A program made the translations under genes and the position numbers. A stretch of 64,000 nt of DNA, from the NCBI RefSeq assembly GCF_900184035.1, contig NZ_FXWP01000027.1, forward strand, positions 62,001 to 126,000, read 5' to 3'. Shown in pieces: positions 9,269-20,007 of this stretch. This DNA comes from Kosakonia pseudosacchari (GTDB taxonomy: Bacteria; Pseudomonadota; Gammaproteobacteria; Enterobacterales; Enterobacteriaceae). The notes under the pieces are model-generated. The model ran no database searches and had not been told where the DNA came from. It was given only the letters and a program-made list of their open reading frames with translations. Position 1 is the stretch's first letter. Each line of letters starts with the position of its first letter.

Positions 9269-11637
9269 TTTTACCGCTCACCGCTATGCTGCTGGGCAGT
9301 TCAGCATGGGCACAGCAGGGCGATGATATGCTCCCGCCGCCGCCCGATGCGCGCGCCATCAATGAGCACGTGGTTTTCCATTTAAGCCTGGTGATTAACC
9401 ATTACGATACCCAGCGAGTGGTGCCCGTGACGCGGCGGCAGAATGACTTTTTTGTCTCCAGCGCCGACCTCCTGCAGGCCGGGCTGCCTGCTGAGCATGT
9501 GCCACAAGGGGAGGTCAATGTATCGGCCCTGGCGAATGTGCGCGCCGAGTATGACAGTGCGGGTCAGCGTCTGCTGCTCTCGGTGCCCGGCGAGTGGGTG
9601 CCGGAGCGTGCTACGGCATTCAACTCGGGCCTGCGACGCACGACACCGAAATATAGCCAGGGCGCGTTACTCAATTACGATGTCTATACCAGCGCCAACG
9701 AACACATTGGCGGCCAGGCGGCGCTGTGGCATGAGTTTCGCTACTTCAACGGCAACGGCGTGCTCTCCTCAACCGGTTCACTGCGTAAGACACTTTCCGG
9801 CAATATCAGGCAGCAGGAAGGGTATATGCGTTATGACACCACCCTCACGTTTACCGATGAAGATGACGCCACGCAGTGGAGCGTGGGCGATGTTATTTCC
9901 GATGCCTTAACCTGGAGCAGCAGTGTGCGTATTGGCGGGGTCAGTTACGGGCGCGACTTCTCTCTGCGCCCGGATCTGGTCACCTGGCCACTGCCCGCGT
10001 TTTCCGGTGAAGCGGCAGTGCCGACCTCGGTGGACGTGTTTATTAACGGCTATCGCGCCGGGAACACCCAGTTACAACCGGGCCCCTTTACGCTGACCAA
10101 TATGCCCTATATCAACGGCGCGGGGGATGCCGTACTGGTGACCACGGACGCGCTGGGGCGCCAGGTTAGCACCACCTTGCCTTTTTATGTCGCCAGCGAT
10201 TTGCTCAAACCTGGCTTGAGCGACGGGGCGATTACCGTGGGTGCGCTGCGGCGCAATTATGGTATTGAGAATGTTGACTATGGGACGCTGGTGGGCAGCG
10301 GATCGTATCGCTATGGCCTGACCGATTATTTAACCCTCGAAGGGCACGGTGAAGCGGCGCAGTCGCTGACGCTCGGCGGTGCCGGCGCGGTGCTGAAGCT
10401 CGGACGGCTCGGCGTGCTCAATGGCGCATGGACGCAAAGCCGCATGTCTGGCGATAACGGCAGCCAGCTTGCCTGGGGTTATCAGTACAACACCCGCTTG
10501 TTTAGCGTTAACACGCAGCACAGCCGACGCGATCGCGACTTTGGCAATCTGGCGCTCTACGACCAGCGCAATTTCTACAACAACGAGCAACGCAACGGGC
10601 AACGGCCTGTCGCCAGCCTGAGCCGCAACACGGACCAATACGCGCTGACCTTTAATATGGGCGATTTCGGTAATGTGGGGGCGGCATGGATCGGTGTGCG
10701 CAGCTTTGATAATCAAAAGACGGAACTGCTCAACCTCTCCTGGAGCCGTAATCTGTGGGGCGGCAGCAGTCTTTATCTGGCGGCGAGCCGCGACAACCAG
10801 CAGGGTGACTGGACTTTTGCTTTATCGCTGCAAATCCCGATGAGCGACCTGGATAGCGCGGCGGTGAGTATGGAGCGAACCCCCGACAACGGCTCCACTG
10901 AGCGTATCAACTATAACCACGCCATGCCGACCGATGGCGGTTTTAGCTGGAATATGGCTTTTGCGCACCAGTCGCAGGCGAAAAATTACCAGCAGGGGAC
11001 GCTGGCCTGGCGTAATAACAATATCGAGTTGCAGGGCGGCGGCTACGGCGAAAGCGACATGATGACATGGTGGGGCGAAGCGCTGGGTTCGCTGGTGTTG
11101 ATGGATGGCCAGTTATTTGCCGCCAACCGCATTAATGACGCGTTTGCGGTGATCAGCACCGGCGGTCATGGCGGTGTGCCGGTGAATTATGAAAATCAAC
11201 CCGTCGGTGAAACCAACCGTGACGGCTATCTGCTGGTGAGCGGTGTATCTGCCTATTACCCGGCCAGTTACAGCATCAATACGCTGAACTTACCGGCGGA
11301 TACGCAACTGAAAGATACTGAGCGCAAGATCTCGCTGCGTCGGCGCAGCGGCTATCTGTTGGAGTTTCCGATGGTGCAGGAGCGCGTCGCCAGCGTGATC
11401 CTGCATGATGAAAACGGCGAAGCCATTCCGCTTGCCAGCGAAGTTGACCGGGCGGGCAAAGCTACCGCGATTGTCGGCTATGACGGCATTGCGTGGCTGG
11501 AAAGTCTGGATGAAACCAATGCGCTGCATGTCCGTTTGCCGGACGGCAAAACCTGTGACACCCGCTTCACGCTGATCGCCAATCCTGAACATAAATTGCA
11601 AACCTACGGACCACTGACCTGCCGGAGGAACCCTTAA
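9244..11637 (+). CDS. Outer membrane usher of the SCPU pilus (CsuD-like)
   Basis: A 797-residue outer membrane usher with signal peptide ending near SSAWA. Visible parts: an N-terminal periplasmic domain (about 35-130), a long alternating beta-barrel region with usher-type SVDVFINGYRAGNTQLQPGPF, and a plug/C-terminal part rich in GGHGGVPVNYENQPVGETN. The C-terminus carries cysteines (DGKTCDTRF, GPLTCRRNP), as in FimD-family ushers. Length fits the short ushers of archaic systems. It would form the secretion pore and assembly platform. It overlaps the chaperone by 25 bp and the next gene by 1 bp, so the operon is tightly coupled. Confidence 0.88.
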   Translation: MAVVRGQLILPLTAMLLGSSAWAQQGDDMLPPPPDARAINEHVVFHLSLVINHYDTQRVVPVTRRQNDFFVSSADLLQAGLPAEHVPQGEVNVSALANVRAEYDSAGQRLLLSVPGEWVPERATAFNSGLRRTTPKYSQGALLNYDVYTSANEHIGGQAALWHEFRYFNGNGVLSSTGSLRKTLSGNIRQQEGYMRYDTTLTFTDEDDATQWSVGDVISDALTWSSSVRIGGVSYGRDFSLRPDLVTWPLPAFSGEAAVPTSVDVFINGYRAGNTQLQPGPFTLTNMPYINGAGDAVLVTTDALGRQVSTTLPFYVASDLLKPGLSDGAITVGALRRNYGIENVDYGTLVGSGSYRYGLTDYLTLEGHGEAAQSLTLGGAGAVLKLGRLGVLNGAWTQSRMSGDNGSQLAWGYQYNTRLFSVNTQHSRRDRDFGNLALYDQRNFYNNEQRNGQRPVASLSRNTDQYALTFNMGDFGNVGAAWIGVRSFDNQKTELLNLSWSRNLWGGSSLYLAASRDNQQGDWTFALSLQIPMSDLDSAAVSMERTPDNGSTERINYNHAMPTDGGFSWNMAFAHQSQAKNYQQGTLAWRNNNIELQGGGYGESDMMTWWGEALGSLVLMDGQLFAANRINDAFAVISTGGHGGVPVNYENQPVGETNRDGYLLVSGVSAYYPASYSINTLNLPADTQLKDTERKISLRRRSGYLLEFPMVQERVASVILHDENGEAIPLASEVDRAGKATAIVGYDGIAWLESLDETNALHVRLPDGKTCDTRFTLIANPEHKLQTYGPLTCRRNP

Positions 11638-12599
11638 TGCGTCGGCTACTTCTTCTGTTATTACTCCTGAGCTGCGGGTCAGCGTGGTCGGCCTGTACGG
11701 TCAGCACGACCAGTGGGGCGTTCGGCTCGGTGACGTCGTTTGTGCTTAATGCCTCGGCGCAAAACACCACCGCCAGCCTGATTGTGCGCTGCGATGCGGC
11801 ACTTAACCTGCTCACCAACGACTCGATTACCCTGACGCTGACCGGGGCGAGCGCCACCGCGTCGAACCGGGGCGCGATGAAACGTTCTGACAACGCCGCC
11901 GTGACGGATGCCATTCCGATCCGCGTCTGCGGCCAGGCCAACTGCGCCAATAACAGCGAAGCGACAATCAGCGGCAACAGCTACACCTGGAGCGGTTCAA
12001 CCTTGCTGGCGTTATTGGGCACCCGAACTTACACCTTGCCGCTCTATTTCCTCACCGTTCCGGGGCAAAACGTGAGCGCCGGGCCTTATACAGTGACGCT
12101 CAATTTTAGCGTCGCGTATAACGTCTGTTCGGTAGGGATTTTAGGGTTCTGTTCGACAGCACAAACAGGCACGGCGACCACCAGCCTGCAGGTCAACGGC
12201 ACCGTCACCAATGACTGCACCACCATCAGCGCACCGAACGTCAATTTCGGCAGCGCGCCGCTGGTGCGCAACTTCCCGACCATTTCGAAATCTATTGCCA
12301 TCACCTGTACGAAAGGCATGGTTTACACCGTCGGCATCAACAACGGCAGCTACTACAACGGCAGCGCGCGAAATATGGCCAGCGGCACTAACCGGCTCAG
12401 TTATGAGATTTACAAAGGGGCAACCAGCAACCGCTGGGGGAGCGCCGGTGCGGAGCGCTGGTCAAGCGGCGTCTCATCGCAAGTGAGCACCGATGGCCTG
12501 CTGCGAACCTACAATTACACCGCGCAAATTTTGACGTCGCAGACCACGCCGCCGGGGGGAACTTATAGCGATACCTTAACTGTGGATATCGCGTTTTAA
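11637..12599 (+). CDS. Two-domain SCPU protein, probable tip adhesin (CsuE-like)
   Basis: A 320-residue secreted protein with signal peptide [18 protein letters not shown]. It contains two consecutive SCPU-type domains. The first (about 18-165) has [18 protein letters not shown] and RVCGQANC; the second (about 190-320) has [22 protein letters not shown] and the ending [15 protein letters not shown] two-domain subunit encoded last in the operon is the arrangement of the CsuE tip adhesin in Acinetobacter. The adhesin role is inferred from architecture and order; the receptor is unknown. The start overlaps the usher stop (TAATG). Confidence 0.75.
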   Translation: MRRLLLLLLLLSCGSAWSACTVSTTSGAFGSVTSFVLNASAQNTTASLIVRCDAALNLLTNDSITLTLTGASATASNRGAMKRSDNAAVTDAIPIRVCGQANCANNSEATISGNSYTWSGSTLLALLGTRTYTLPLYFLTVPGQNVSAGPYTVTLNFSVAYNVCSVGILGFCSTAQTGTATTSLQVNGTVTNDCTTISAPNVNFGSAPLVRNFPTISKSIAITCTKGMVYTVGINNGSYYNGSARNMASGTNRLSYEIYKGATSNRWGSAGAERWSSGVSSQVSTDGLLRTYNYTAQILTSQTTPPGGTYSDTLTVDIAF

Positions 12600-12627
12600 G
12601 TCATAATTTAATTCCCTTTCGCAAATG

Positions 12628-12654
12628 TAAAGTTCCGTGGCCGCATGCCGATAA
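12628..12654 (+). promoter_or_regulatory. Consensus sigma28 (FliA) promoter for tar-tap-cheRBYZ
   Basis: TAAA (12628-12631), exactly 15 bp, then GCCGATAA (12647-12654): a perfect match to the FliA consensus. It begins 29 bp after the stop of the pilus adhesin gene. Transcription should start near 12661, about 25 nt before the tar ATG. Confidence 0.92.
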
Positions 12655-12685
12655 CACCGTTAAGAACTTATCAAGAAGGTGTTGC

Positions 12686-14350
12686 ATGTTGAACCGTATC
12701 CGCGTCGTTACTCTGCTTATGAGCGTGCTGGTGGTCTTTGCCTTGTTACAGCTTGTCTCTGGTGGCCTGTTTTTTTCGTCGCTTAAGCAAAACCAGCAAA
12801 GTTTTGCGGTCTCCAATGACCTGCGCATGCAACAAACGGAATTAGGCAAAGCCTGGGAACTGATGCTGCAAACGCGTATCAACCTGAGCCGTTCCTCGGC
12901 GCGGATGTTGCTGGATCCAAGCAACCAGCAGAGCAGTGCGAAAACCGATTTGCTGAACAGCGCCAAAGCCTCGCTTGCCGACGCGGCAAAACACTACGAT
13001 GCCTTCCGCGCACTGCCATCACTGCCGGAAACCGACGCCGCGCGCCAGACGCTCGATGAAAAGTACCGCACTTATCACGATGCCTTAGCGGAGCTGGTGC
13101 AGTTCCTTGAAGGCGGCAACATTAACGGCTTTATGGCGCAGCCAACGCAGGGGATGCAAAACGCCCTTGGCGATGCGATGAAGAAATACGCGGAATTGAG
13201 TGAAGGCCTGTATCGCAATGCCTGGGAACAGAGCGTCAGTGATTACACCTTCGCCAAATGGCAGATGGCGATTCTGGCGCTGGCGCTGGTGATCGTGCTG
13301 GCCGGGGTCTGGTATGGCATTCGCCGTATTCTGCTGTCGCCGCTGTCGGCGGTCATTGCCCACATTCGTGAAATTGCCGGTGGCAACCTGACGCATTCGC
13401 TGACCATTGCGGGTCGCAGTGAAATGACGGAGCTGGCGCAAAGCGTTGACCATATGCAGAACGCCCTGATCGAAACGGTGACTAACGTTCGCCAGGGTTC
13501 AGATGCTATCTACTCCGGTACCAGCGAAATCGCCGCCGGCAACAATGATCTCTCTTCCCGTACCGAAGAGCAGGCGTCCGCCCTCGAGCAGACCGCCGCC
13601 AGTATGGAAGAGTTGACCGCCACGGTGAAACAGAACGCCGATAACGCCCGCCAGGCTTCATTACTGGCGCAGAGTGCGTCGGAAACGGCAGAACGCGGCG
13701 GTAAAGTAGTTAACAGCGTGGTAAAAACCATGCACGAAATTGCGGGCAGTTCGCAAAAAATTGCCGATATTATTAGTGTGATTGACGGCATTGCCTTCCA
13801 GACCAATATTCTGGCGCTGAACGCCGCGGTGGAAGCCGCGCGAGCAGGCGAGCAGGGGCGTGGTTTCGCCGTGGTCGCCGGAGAGGTGCGCAATCTTGCC
13901 AGCCGCAGTGCGCAGGCGGCGAAAGAAATTAAAGGCTTAATTGAAGATTCTGTCTCCCGTGTCGATACCGGTTCTGTGCTGGTGGAGAGCGCAGGGGAGA
14001 CGATGTCGGACATCGTTAACGCGGTAACACGGGTGAACGACATTATGGGTGAGATCGCCTCGGCTTCTGATGAACAGAGCCGCGGCATCGATCAGGTTGC
14101 GCTGGCGGTATCCGAAATGGATCGCGTCACGCAGCAAAACGCGTCACTGGTACAACAATCGGCAGCCGCAGCGGCCGCCTTAGAAGAACAAGCCAGTTTG
14201 TTGACGCAGGCGGTATCTGCTTTCCGCCTTTCTTCTGTATCCGGCAAACCGGCGTCGCGTGCTACAACTCCGGCAGCAGGCAGCGCTCAGACCCCGGCGC
14301 GGAGTCGCCAACTTGTAACCGGACAAGAAGATAACTGGGAAACATTTTAG
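12686..14350 (+). CDS. tar: Methyl-accepting chemotaxis protein II (aspartate receptor Tar)
   Basis: A 554-residue inner-membrane chemoreceptor. The periplasmic four-helix domain keeps the aspartate-binding arginines R64, R69 and R73 ([16 protein letters not shown]) and the AQPTQGMQ segment that holds the ligand-contacting threonine. HAMP domain at about 213-265; methylation helices and a signalling hairpin with the near-invariant [20 protein letters not shown]. The C-terminus ends in NWETF, the CheR/CheB tethering pentapeptide. This identifies Tar; maltose sensing through MalE, as in E. coli, is possible but not shown. First gene after the sigma28 promoter. Confidence 0.93.
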   Translation: MLNRIRVVTLLMSVLVVFALLQLVSGGLFFSSLKQNQQSFAVSNDLRMQQTELGKAWELMLQTRINLSRSSARMLLDPSNQQSSAKTDLLNSAKASLADAAKHYDAFRALPSLPETDAARQTLDEKYRTYHDALAELVQFLEGGNINGFMAQPTQGMQNALGDAMKKYAELSEGLYRNAWEQSVSDYTFAKWQMAILALALVIVLAGVWYGIRRILLSPLSAVIAHIREIAGGNLTHSLTIAGRSEMTELAQSVDHMQNALIETVTNVRQGSDAIYSGTSEIAAGNNDLSSRTEEQASALEQTAASMEELTATVKQNADNARQASLLAQSASETAERGGKVVNSVVKTMHEIAGSSQKIADIISVIDGIAFQTNILALNAAVEAARAGEQGRGFAVVAGEVRNLASRSAQAAKEIKGLIEDSVSRVDTGSVLVESAGETMSDIVNAVTRVNDIMGEIASASDEQSRGIDQVALAVSEMDRVTQQNASLVQQSAAAAAALEEQASLLTQAVSAFRLSSVSGKPASRATTPAAGSAQTPARSRQLVTGQEDNWETF

Positions 14351-14391
14351 CTGTTCTTAACCGCGGACTTTTTCCGCCAGATGGGGCGTTA

Positions 14392-15990
14392 ATGTTAAAT
14401 CGTATTCGCATCTCGACAACACTTTTTTTGATTTTGATCGTGTGTGGCATTTTACAGGTTGGCAGTAACGGGTTGTCTTTCTGGGCATTTAAAGAGAGCA
14501 CTTCACATTTACAAGAAGTAGAAAACAGTAATCACCAGCGCAGCGCATTAATGCAGATGCGGGCCACCTTACTTCAGGCCAGCACCGCGTTGAACAAAGC
14601 CGGGACGTTAACGGCGCTCAGTTATCCGCCGGATGACATCAAAGCGCTGATGACCCAGGCGAAAGCCAGCCTCAAGCAGTCGGCTGAGGTAGAAAAAGAG
14701 TTTCTTGGCCTGAAGGTGATGACACCGGAAGGTAAAAAATTACAGGAAAACACGCAGGCCAGTTACACCGCCTGGCGTGGTGACCTGGAGCACCAGGCGA
14801 CCTGGCTTGAGAATAACCAGTTGTCGGATTTCATGACCGCGCCGGTGCAGGAGTCGCAGGATAAGTTTGATGCCAGTTTCAGTGCGTGGGAGAAACACAT
14901 TAACCACTTTACTGAACAGGCGAGAGCGGATGGTGAAAGCAACTATCATCGCTCGGCGGTTATTTTTGTCGTGGTGGTGATCCTTGCCGCGTTATTGACC
15001 AGCGCCGCGCTGTTCTGGTCGCGCAAGATGATTGTCCAGCCGCTGGCGGTTGTCAGCAGTCACTTTGACAGCATCGCCGAAGGCAATCTGGCGCGACCGA
15101 TCGTCGTTGACGGGCGTAACGAGATCGCGGCGATTTTTACCAGCCTGAAAAAGATGCAAACGGCGTTACGCACCACGGTGAGCGATGTTCGTCAGGGCAG
15201 CTACGCGATGCATACCGGTATCTCGGAAATCGCGGCGGGCAACAATGATTTATCGTCGAGAACGGAGCAACAAGCGGCGTCGCTGGCGCAAACCGCTGCC
15301 AGCATGGAGCAGTTAACGTCGACGGTAAGCCAGAACGCCGATAACGCGCGTCAGGCTTCCGTACTGGCGCAGAGTGCGGCGGAAACGGCGAGAAAAGGTG
15401 GGCAGCAGACCACGAGCGTGGCAAGTACCATGCAGCAGATTGCCGGTAGCTCGCAGAAAATTGGCGACATCATCAGTGTGATTGATGGTATCGCGTTTCA
15501 GACCAATATTCTGGCACTGAACGCCGCCGTTGAAGCGGCCCGCGCCGGTGAGCAGGGACGTGGTTTCGCGGTGGTCGCCGGTGAAGTGCGTAACCTGGCA
15601 AGCCGCAGCGCGCAGGCGGCAAAAGAGATTAAAGGCCTGATTGAAGAGTCGGTTTCCCGCGTTCAGCAGGGTTCCACGCTGGTGGATACCGCCGCGCAGA
15701 CGATGACGGAAATCGTCCGCTCTGTCACTCAGGTCAACGATATCATGGGCGAGATCGCCTCCGCGTCCGATGAACAACGGCGCGGGATAGAGCAGGTGGC
15801 TCAGGCAGTAACACAGATGGATCAGGTGACACAGCAGAACGCTGCGCTGGTAGAAGAGGCAGCTTCCGCCACCGACCAACTGGCTAACCAGGCAAATAAC
15901 CTTACTGAGCTGGTGGCCGTATTTAAGATTGAAGAGCATGTCGCAATACCCGAAGTGGCACCGCCTAAGGCAGTGCCCGTTGCATCCTGA
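14392..15990 (+). CDS. tap: Methyl-accepting chemotaxis protein IV (Tap)
   Basis: A 532-residue chemoreceptor. The N-terminus [20 protein letters not shown] and the segment [17 protein letters not shown] match E. coli Tap, the receptor for dipeptides (through DppA) and pyrimidines, rather than the Salmonella citrate receptor Tcp. Other parts of the periplasmic domain diverge. The HAMP, methylation helices and signalling tip are conserved ([20 protein letters not shown]). There is no NWETF tail, so it probably relies on Tar or other high-abundance receptors for efficient methylation, as Tap does in E. coli. It lies 41 bp after tar. Confidence 0.88.
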   Translation: MLNRIRISTTLFLILIVCGILQVGSNGLSFWAFKESTSHLQEVENSNHQRSALMQMRATLLQASTALNKAGTLTALSYPPDDIKALMTQAKASLKQSAEVEKEFLGLKVMTPEGKKLQENTQASYTAWRGDLEHQATWLENNQLSDFMTAPVQESQDKFDASFSAWEKHINHFTEQARADGESNYHRSAVIFVVVVILAALLTSAALFWSRKMIVQPLAVVSSHFDSIAEGNLARPIVVDGRNEIAAIFTSLKKMQTALRTTVSDVRQGSYAMHTGISEIAAGNNDLSSRTEQQAASLAQTAASMEQLTSTVSQNADNARQASVLAQSAAETARKGGQQTTSVASTMQQIAGSSQKIGDIISVIDGIAFQTNILALNAAVEAARAGEQGRGFAVVAGEVRNLASRSAQAAKEIKGLIEESVSRVQQGSTLVDTAAQTMTEIVRSVTQVNDIMGEIASASDEQRRGIEQVAQAVTQMDQVTQQNAALVEEAASATDQLANQANNLTELVAVFKIEEHVAIPEVAPPKAVPVAS

Positions 15991-16009
15991 ACCTAGTTGA
16001 GAAGGCGCT

Positions 16010-16879
16010 ATGACATCATCCATGCCTAACGGGCAAACGTCATCAATATTGCAACAGATGACACAGCGCCTGGCGCTGTCCGACGCGCACTTTCGTCGGA
16101 TATGTCAATTGATCTACCAGCGCGCGGGGATTGTCCTCGCGGATCATAAACGCGACATGGTTTACAACCGCCTTGTCCGCCGTTTACGCGCGCTGGGGTT
16201 AGACGATTTTGGCCGCTATCTGAGCATGCTGGAAGCGAACCAGAACAGCGCCGAGTGGCAAGCGTTTATTAACTCGCTGACCACCAATCTCACCGCGTTT
16301 TTCCGGGAAGCACACCACTTCCCGGTTCTCGCGGACCATGCGCGCAAGCGCACGGGGGAATACCGGGTATGGAGCGCGGCGGCGTCGACAGGCGAAGAGC
16401 CGTACTCTCTTGCCATTACTCTCGCTGACGCGCTGGGTATGGCACCGGGTCGCTGGAAAGTTTTCGCCAGCGACATTGATACCGAAGTGCTGGAAAAAGC
16501 ACGTAGCGGCATCTACCGCCAGGACGAGTTGAAAACCCTCTCGCCCCAGCAGATGCAACGCTACTTTATGCGCGGTACTGGCCCGCATGCCGGGCTGGTG
16601 CGTGTACGGCAGGAACTGGCGAACTACGTCGATTTCACCACGGTCAATCTGCTGGATAAGCAGTACAACGTTCCGGGGCCTTTCGACGCAATTTTTTGCC
16701 GTAACGTAATGATTTATTTTGATAAAACGACGCAACAGGACATTCTGCATCGTTTCGCTCCGCTGCTTAAGCCGGACGGATTACTGTTTGCCGGGCATTC
16801 GGAGAACTTCAGCAACCTCGTGCGTGAGTTTACCCTTCGTGGGCAAACAGTTTATGCGCTGAGTAAGGATAAAGCATGA
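16010..16879 (+). CDS. cheR: Chemotaxis protein methyltransferase CheR
   Basis: CheR methylates receptor glutamates from S-adenosylmethionine. It has 289 residues (E. coli 286). The N-terminal helical domain contains [17 protein letters not shown]; the SAM-binding domain has [16 protein letters not shown] and [14 protein letters not shown], both typical of CheR. A beta-subdomain inserted in the methyltransferase fold binds the NWETF tail carried here by Tar. It overlaps cheB by 4 bp. Confidence 0.96.
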   Translation: MTSSMPNGQTSSILQQMTQRLALSDAHFRRICQLIYQRAGIVLADHKRDMVYNRLVRRLRALGLDDFGRYLSMLEANQNSAEWQAFINSLTTNLTAFFREAHHFPVLADHARKRTGEYRVWSAAASTGEEPYSLAITLADALGMAPGRWKVFASDIDTEVLEKARSGIYRQDELKTLSPQQMQRYFMRGTGPHAGLVRVRQELANYVDFTTVNLLDKQYNVPGPFDAIFCRNVMIYFDKTTQQDILHRFAPLLKPDGLLFAGHSENFSNLVREFTLRGQTVYALSKDKA

Positions 16880-17925
16880 GTAAAATCAGGGTGTTGTCCG
16901 TCGATGATTCCGCATTGATGCGCCAGATCATGACAGAAATTATCAATAGCCACAGCGATATGGAAATGGTGGCGACGGCGCCAGACCCATTGGTTGCCCG
17001 GGATTTAATTAAAAAATTCAACCCGGATGTGTTAACGCTGGATGTGGAAATGCCGCGCATGGACGGGCTGGATTTCCTTGAAAAATTAATGCGTCTGCGC
17101 CCGATGCCGGTGGTGATGGTCTCTTCACTGACCGGAAAAGGCTCGGAAGTGACGCTGCGCGCGCTGGAACTGGGGGCAATTGATTTTGTCACCAAACCGC
17201 AGATTGGCATTCGCGAAGGCATGCTGGCTTACAGCGAGATGATTGCCGATAAGGTACGCACCGCGTCACGCGCGCGTATCGCGGCACATAAACCGATGGA
17301 AGCGCCGACCATGCTGAAGGCCGGGCCGTTACTCAGCTCGGAAAAACTGCTGGTAATTGGCGCGTCAACCGGAGGAACAGAGGCAATTAGGCATGTACTC
17401 CAGCCATTGCCGCTCTCAAGTCCGGGTATTCTTATCACTCAGCATATGCCGCCGGGCTTTACCCGCTCATTTGCTGAGCGTTTGAATAAGCTCTGTCAGA
17501 TCAGCGTCAAAGAAGCAGAAGATGGTGAGCGCGTATTACCCGGACACGCGTATATTGCACCAGGCGATCGGCATATGGAGCTGGCGCGTAGCGGGGCGAA
17601 CTATCAAATTAAGATCCACGACGGACCGCCGGTTAACCGGCACCGACCGTCGGTGGACGTGCTGTTTAATTCGGTGGCGAAACACGCGGGGCGTAACGCC
17701 GTGGGGGTAATTCTCACGGGGATGGGCAACGATGGCGCGGCCGGAATGTTAGCAATGCACCAGGCTGGCGCCTGGACGATTGCGCAAAATGAAGCAAGTT
17801 GTGTGGTGTTCGGCATGCCGCGTGAGGCCATCAATATGGGTGGCGTCAGCGAAGTGGTCGATCTTAGCCAGGTAAGCCAGCAGATGCTGGCGAAAATCAG
17901 TGCCGGACAGGCAATACGTATTTGA
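16876..17925 (+). CDS. cheB: Chemotaxis methylesterase/deamidase CheB
   Basis: CheB removes receptor methyl groups and deamidates glutamines, completing adaptation with CheR. It has 349 residues, as in E. coli. The receiver domain has acidic DD at 10-11 and phospho-site D56 ([12 protein letters not shown]). The esterase domain has S164 in [11 protein letters not shown]190 in ITQHMPPGF, and a [10 protein letters not shown] segment with the catalytic aspartate. It overlaps cheR by 4 bp; cheY starts 17 bp later. Confidence 0.96.
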   Translation: MSKIRVLSVDDSALMRQIMTEIINSHSDMEMVATAPDPLVARDLIKKFNPDVLTLDVEMPRMDGLDFLEKLMRLRPMPVVMVSSLTGKGSEVTLRALELGAIDFVTKPQIGIREGMLAYSEMIADKVRTASRARIAAHKPMEAPTMLKAGPLLSSEKLLVIGASTGGTEAIRHVLQPLPLSSPGILITQHMPPGFTRSFAERLNKLCQISVKEAEDGERVLPGHAYIAPGDRHMELARSGANYQIKIHDGPPVNRHRPSVDVLFNSVAKHAGRNAVGVILTGMGNDGAAGMLAMHQAGAWTIAQNEASCVVFGMPREAINMGGVSEVVDLSQVSQQMLAKISAGQAIRI

Positions 17926-17936
17926 ACCAGGAGTAA

Positions 17937-18332
<396 letters not shown>

Positions 18333-18342
18333 GGACTGGCTA

Positions 18343-18987
18343 ATGATTCAACCTTCAATTAAACCAGCGGACGAACATTCACCCAGCGACATCATTGCCC
18401 GGATCGGCAGTCTGACGCGTATGTTGCGTGATAGCCTGCGCGAGTTAGGTCTTGACCAAGCGATTGCCGAAGCGGCGGAAGCCATTCCGGACGCGCGCGA
18501 CCGTCTGGATTATGTAGTGCAGATGACCGCGCAAGCGGCAGAACGCGCGCTTAATAGCGTTGAAGCTTCTCAGCCGCACCAGGATGAGATGGAAAAGGGT
18601 TCGAAAGCACTGAGCAAACGTTGGGACGAGTGGTTTGAAAACCCGATCGAACTGGCGGATGCGCGTGAACTGGTGACCGATACGCGCAAATTCCTTGGCG
18701 AAATTCCGGGGCACACCAGCTTCACCAACGCCCAGTTGCTGGACATCATGATGGCGCAGGATTTCCAGGACCTCACCGGTCAGGTTATCAAACGCATGAT
18801 GGATGTTATCCAGGAGATCGAACGTCAGCTGCTGATGGTGCTGCTGGAGAATATCCCGGAACAGTCCGCACGTCCGAAGCGTGAAAACGACAGCCTGCTC
18901 AATGGCCCACAACTCGACGCGACCAAAGCGGGCGTGGTGGCAAGCCAGGATCAGGTCGACGATCTGCTCGACAGCCTGGGCTTCTGA
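18343..18987 (+). CDS. cheZ: Protein phosphatase CheZ
   Basis: CheZ dephosphorylates CheY-P. From ATG 18343 the protein has 214 residues, the E. coli length. A frame extending upstream to 18322 overlaps cheY and adds seven residues absent from the family. The catalytic residues D143 and Q147 are in [18 protein letters not shown]. The C-terminal CheY-binding peptide [14 protein letters not shown] is intact. It is last in the operon and is followed by a strong terminator. Confidence 0.96.
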   Translation: MIQPSIKPADEHSPSDIIARIGSLTRMLRDSLRELGLDQAIAEAAEAIPDARDRLDYVVQMTAQAAERALNSVEASQPHQDEMEKGSKALSKRWDEWFENPIELADARELVTDTRKFLGEIPGHTSFTNAQLLDIMMAQDFQDLTGQVIKRMMDVIQEIERQLLMVLLENIPEQSARPKRENDSLLNGPQLDATKAGVVASQDQVDDLLDSLGF

Positions 18988-19041
18988 TATGTCTGCACAT
19001 TCATCTTCAGTCCGCCTGAAGGTGCGTGTCTGAGCACAATG

Positions 19042-19068
19042 AAAAGGGAAGGGGAAACCTTCCCTTTT
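19042..19068. terminator. Bidirectional terminator between cheZ and the CPBP gene
   Basis: AAAAGGGAAGG (19042-19052) pairs with CCTTCCCTTTT around GGAAA, with T run on the plus side and A run on the other, so it can end both convergent genes. Confidence 0.85.
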
Positions 19069-19782
19069 TTATTGCAGGAAAATATCCCCCAGCGCGAAGG
19101 TGTTCGCCAGCGCATGCAGCGCCATCGGGACAATCAGGCCGCCCGTACCGAGCCTGACCACACACAACACCGCAGAGAAAATAAATAGCTGAATGAAAGT
19201 GACAGGCGCCTGATATTGCATATGGATGACGGCGAACAGCAATGACGTCAGTACAATCCCCACCTGCTGCGGCACTTTTCCCCATCCCAGGCTGGCATTG
19301 AGTAAAAAGCCGCGAAAGATAATCTCTTCACTTACGGGTGCCACCAGGCACGCCGTTAACATCCACGTCCAGCGGGTCAACCCGGTGTAATCGCGCAGCG
19401 AATCGAGCCAGGGTTCAGGCTGCTGAAACAATTTCTCCATCACCAACATTACCGCCAGCGCCAGCAGCGGCACGATAAAATTGCGCAGCGCCAGTGTGCC
19501 AACGGGTAACAGCCCCGCAAAATGGCGCGCGTAGCAGCGCCAGAGTAATAGCGAGCAAGGTAATAACAGCGCGGTGTAGAGAAACGGTCCGGCAAGGCCA
19601 TTTCGATAAAGCGTCATAAAACCAGGAATGAAAAATTCCAAATAAAAGAGGCTGTAATAGATAACAAACGCCGCGATGCAAATAACCGTGTGCGAGATCC
19701 TGTCCAGGTGTCGTGGCATAAAAAATAACGTCCGTGCCGATAACGATGCGAAGCCGACCATTATAAAGGAGAGCGTTAGCAT
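19069..19782 (-). CDS. CPBP-family intramembrane metalloprotease
   Basis: A 237-residue polytopic membrane protein with about six to eight hydrophobic segments. The three motifs of the CPBP (CAAX protease and bacteriocin-processing, Abi) family are all present: SEEIIFRG (EExxxR), FAVIHMQY (FxxxH) and HALAN (HxxxN), so the active site looks intact. The substrate is unknown; relatives act in prenyl-protein processing, bacteriocin self-immunity or anti-sigma cleavage. The start could be M1, M8 or M22. It lies alone on the minus strand between cheZ and flhB, where E. coli has no gene, so it is an insertion into the flagellar block. Confidence 0.8.
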   Translation of the reverse strand: MLTLSFIMVGFASLSARTLFFMPRHLDRISHTVICIAAFVIYYSLFYLEFFIPGFMTLYRNGLAGPFLYTALLLPCSLLLWRCYARHFAGLLPVGTLALRNFIVPLLALAVMLVMEKLFQQPEPWLDSLRDYTGLTRWTWMLTACLVAPVSEEIIFRGFLLNASLGWGKVPQQVGIVLTSLLFAVIHMQYQAPVTFIQLFIFSAVLCVVRLGTGGLIVPMALHALANTFALGDIFLQ

Positions 19783-20007
19783 TTCTGTTATGCGATGACT
19801 GAATAGGATATGTCGATAAAAAATGGGCTTTAGGCAGGATTTTCCTGATGACGTTGCCGTTTGGTTTGCGTTTCAGCATGCGGGGTTGAACGTGAAGCGA
19901 CAACTCAAATGGCGAAAACCCTCTGTTTTTATGCCTTACTCTGCCCATTGGACAGGCTTGACTCTGGCAATATGTCATCAAACCTGTAACCCGTGGATGT
20001 GTTGGCC
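19783..20007 (+). promoter_or_regulatory. Upstream region of flhBAE
   Basis: This gap must carry the class II promoter of flhBAE. CAAATGGCGAAAACCCTCTG around 19908-19927 resembles half of an FlhD4C2 box, but no clear second half or -10 was assigned. The divergent CPBP promoter shares the left part. Confidence 0.35.

Noticed and set aside
7355-12599. Pilus operon as part of a prophage or transposon
   Set aside because: No integrase, transposase, tRNA target or flanking direct repeat was seen at either boundary.
19993-20007. Upstream GTG as the flhB start
   Set aside because: It adds five residues not in the family; GTG 20008 gives the expected N-terminus, although neither has a clear Shine-Dalgarno.
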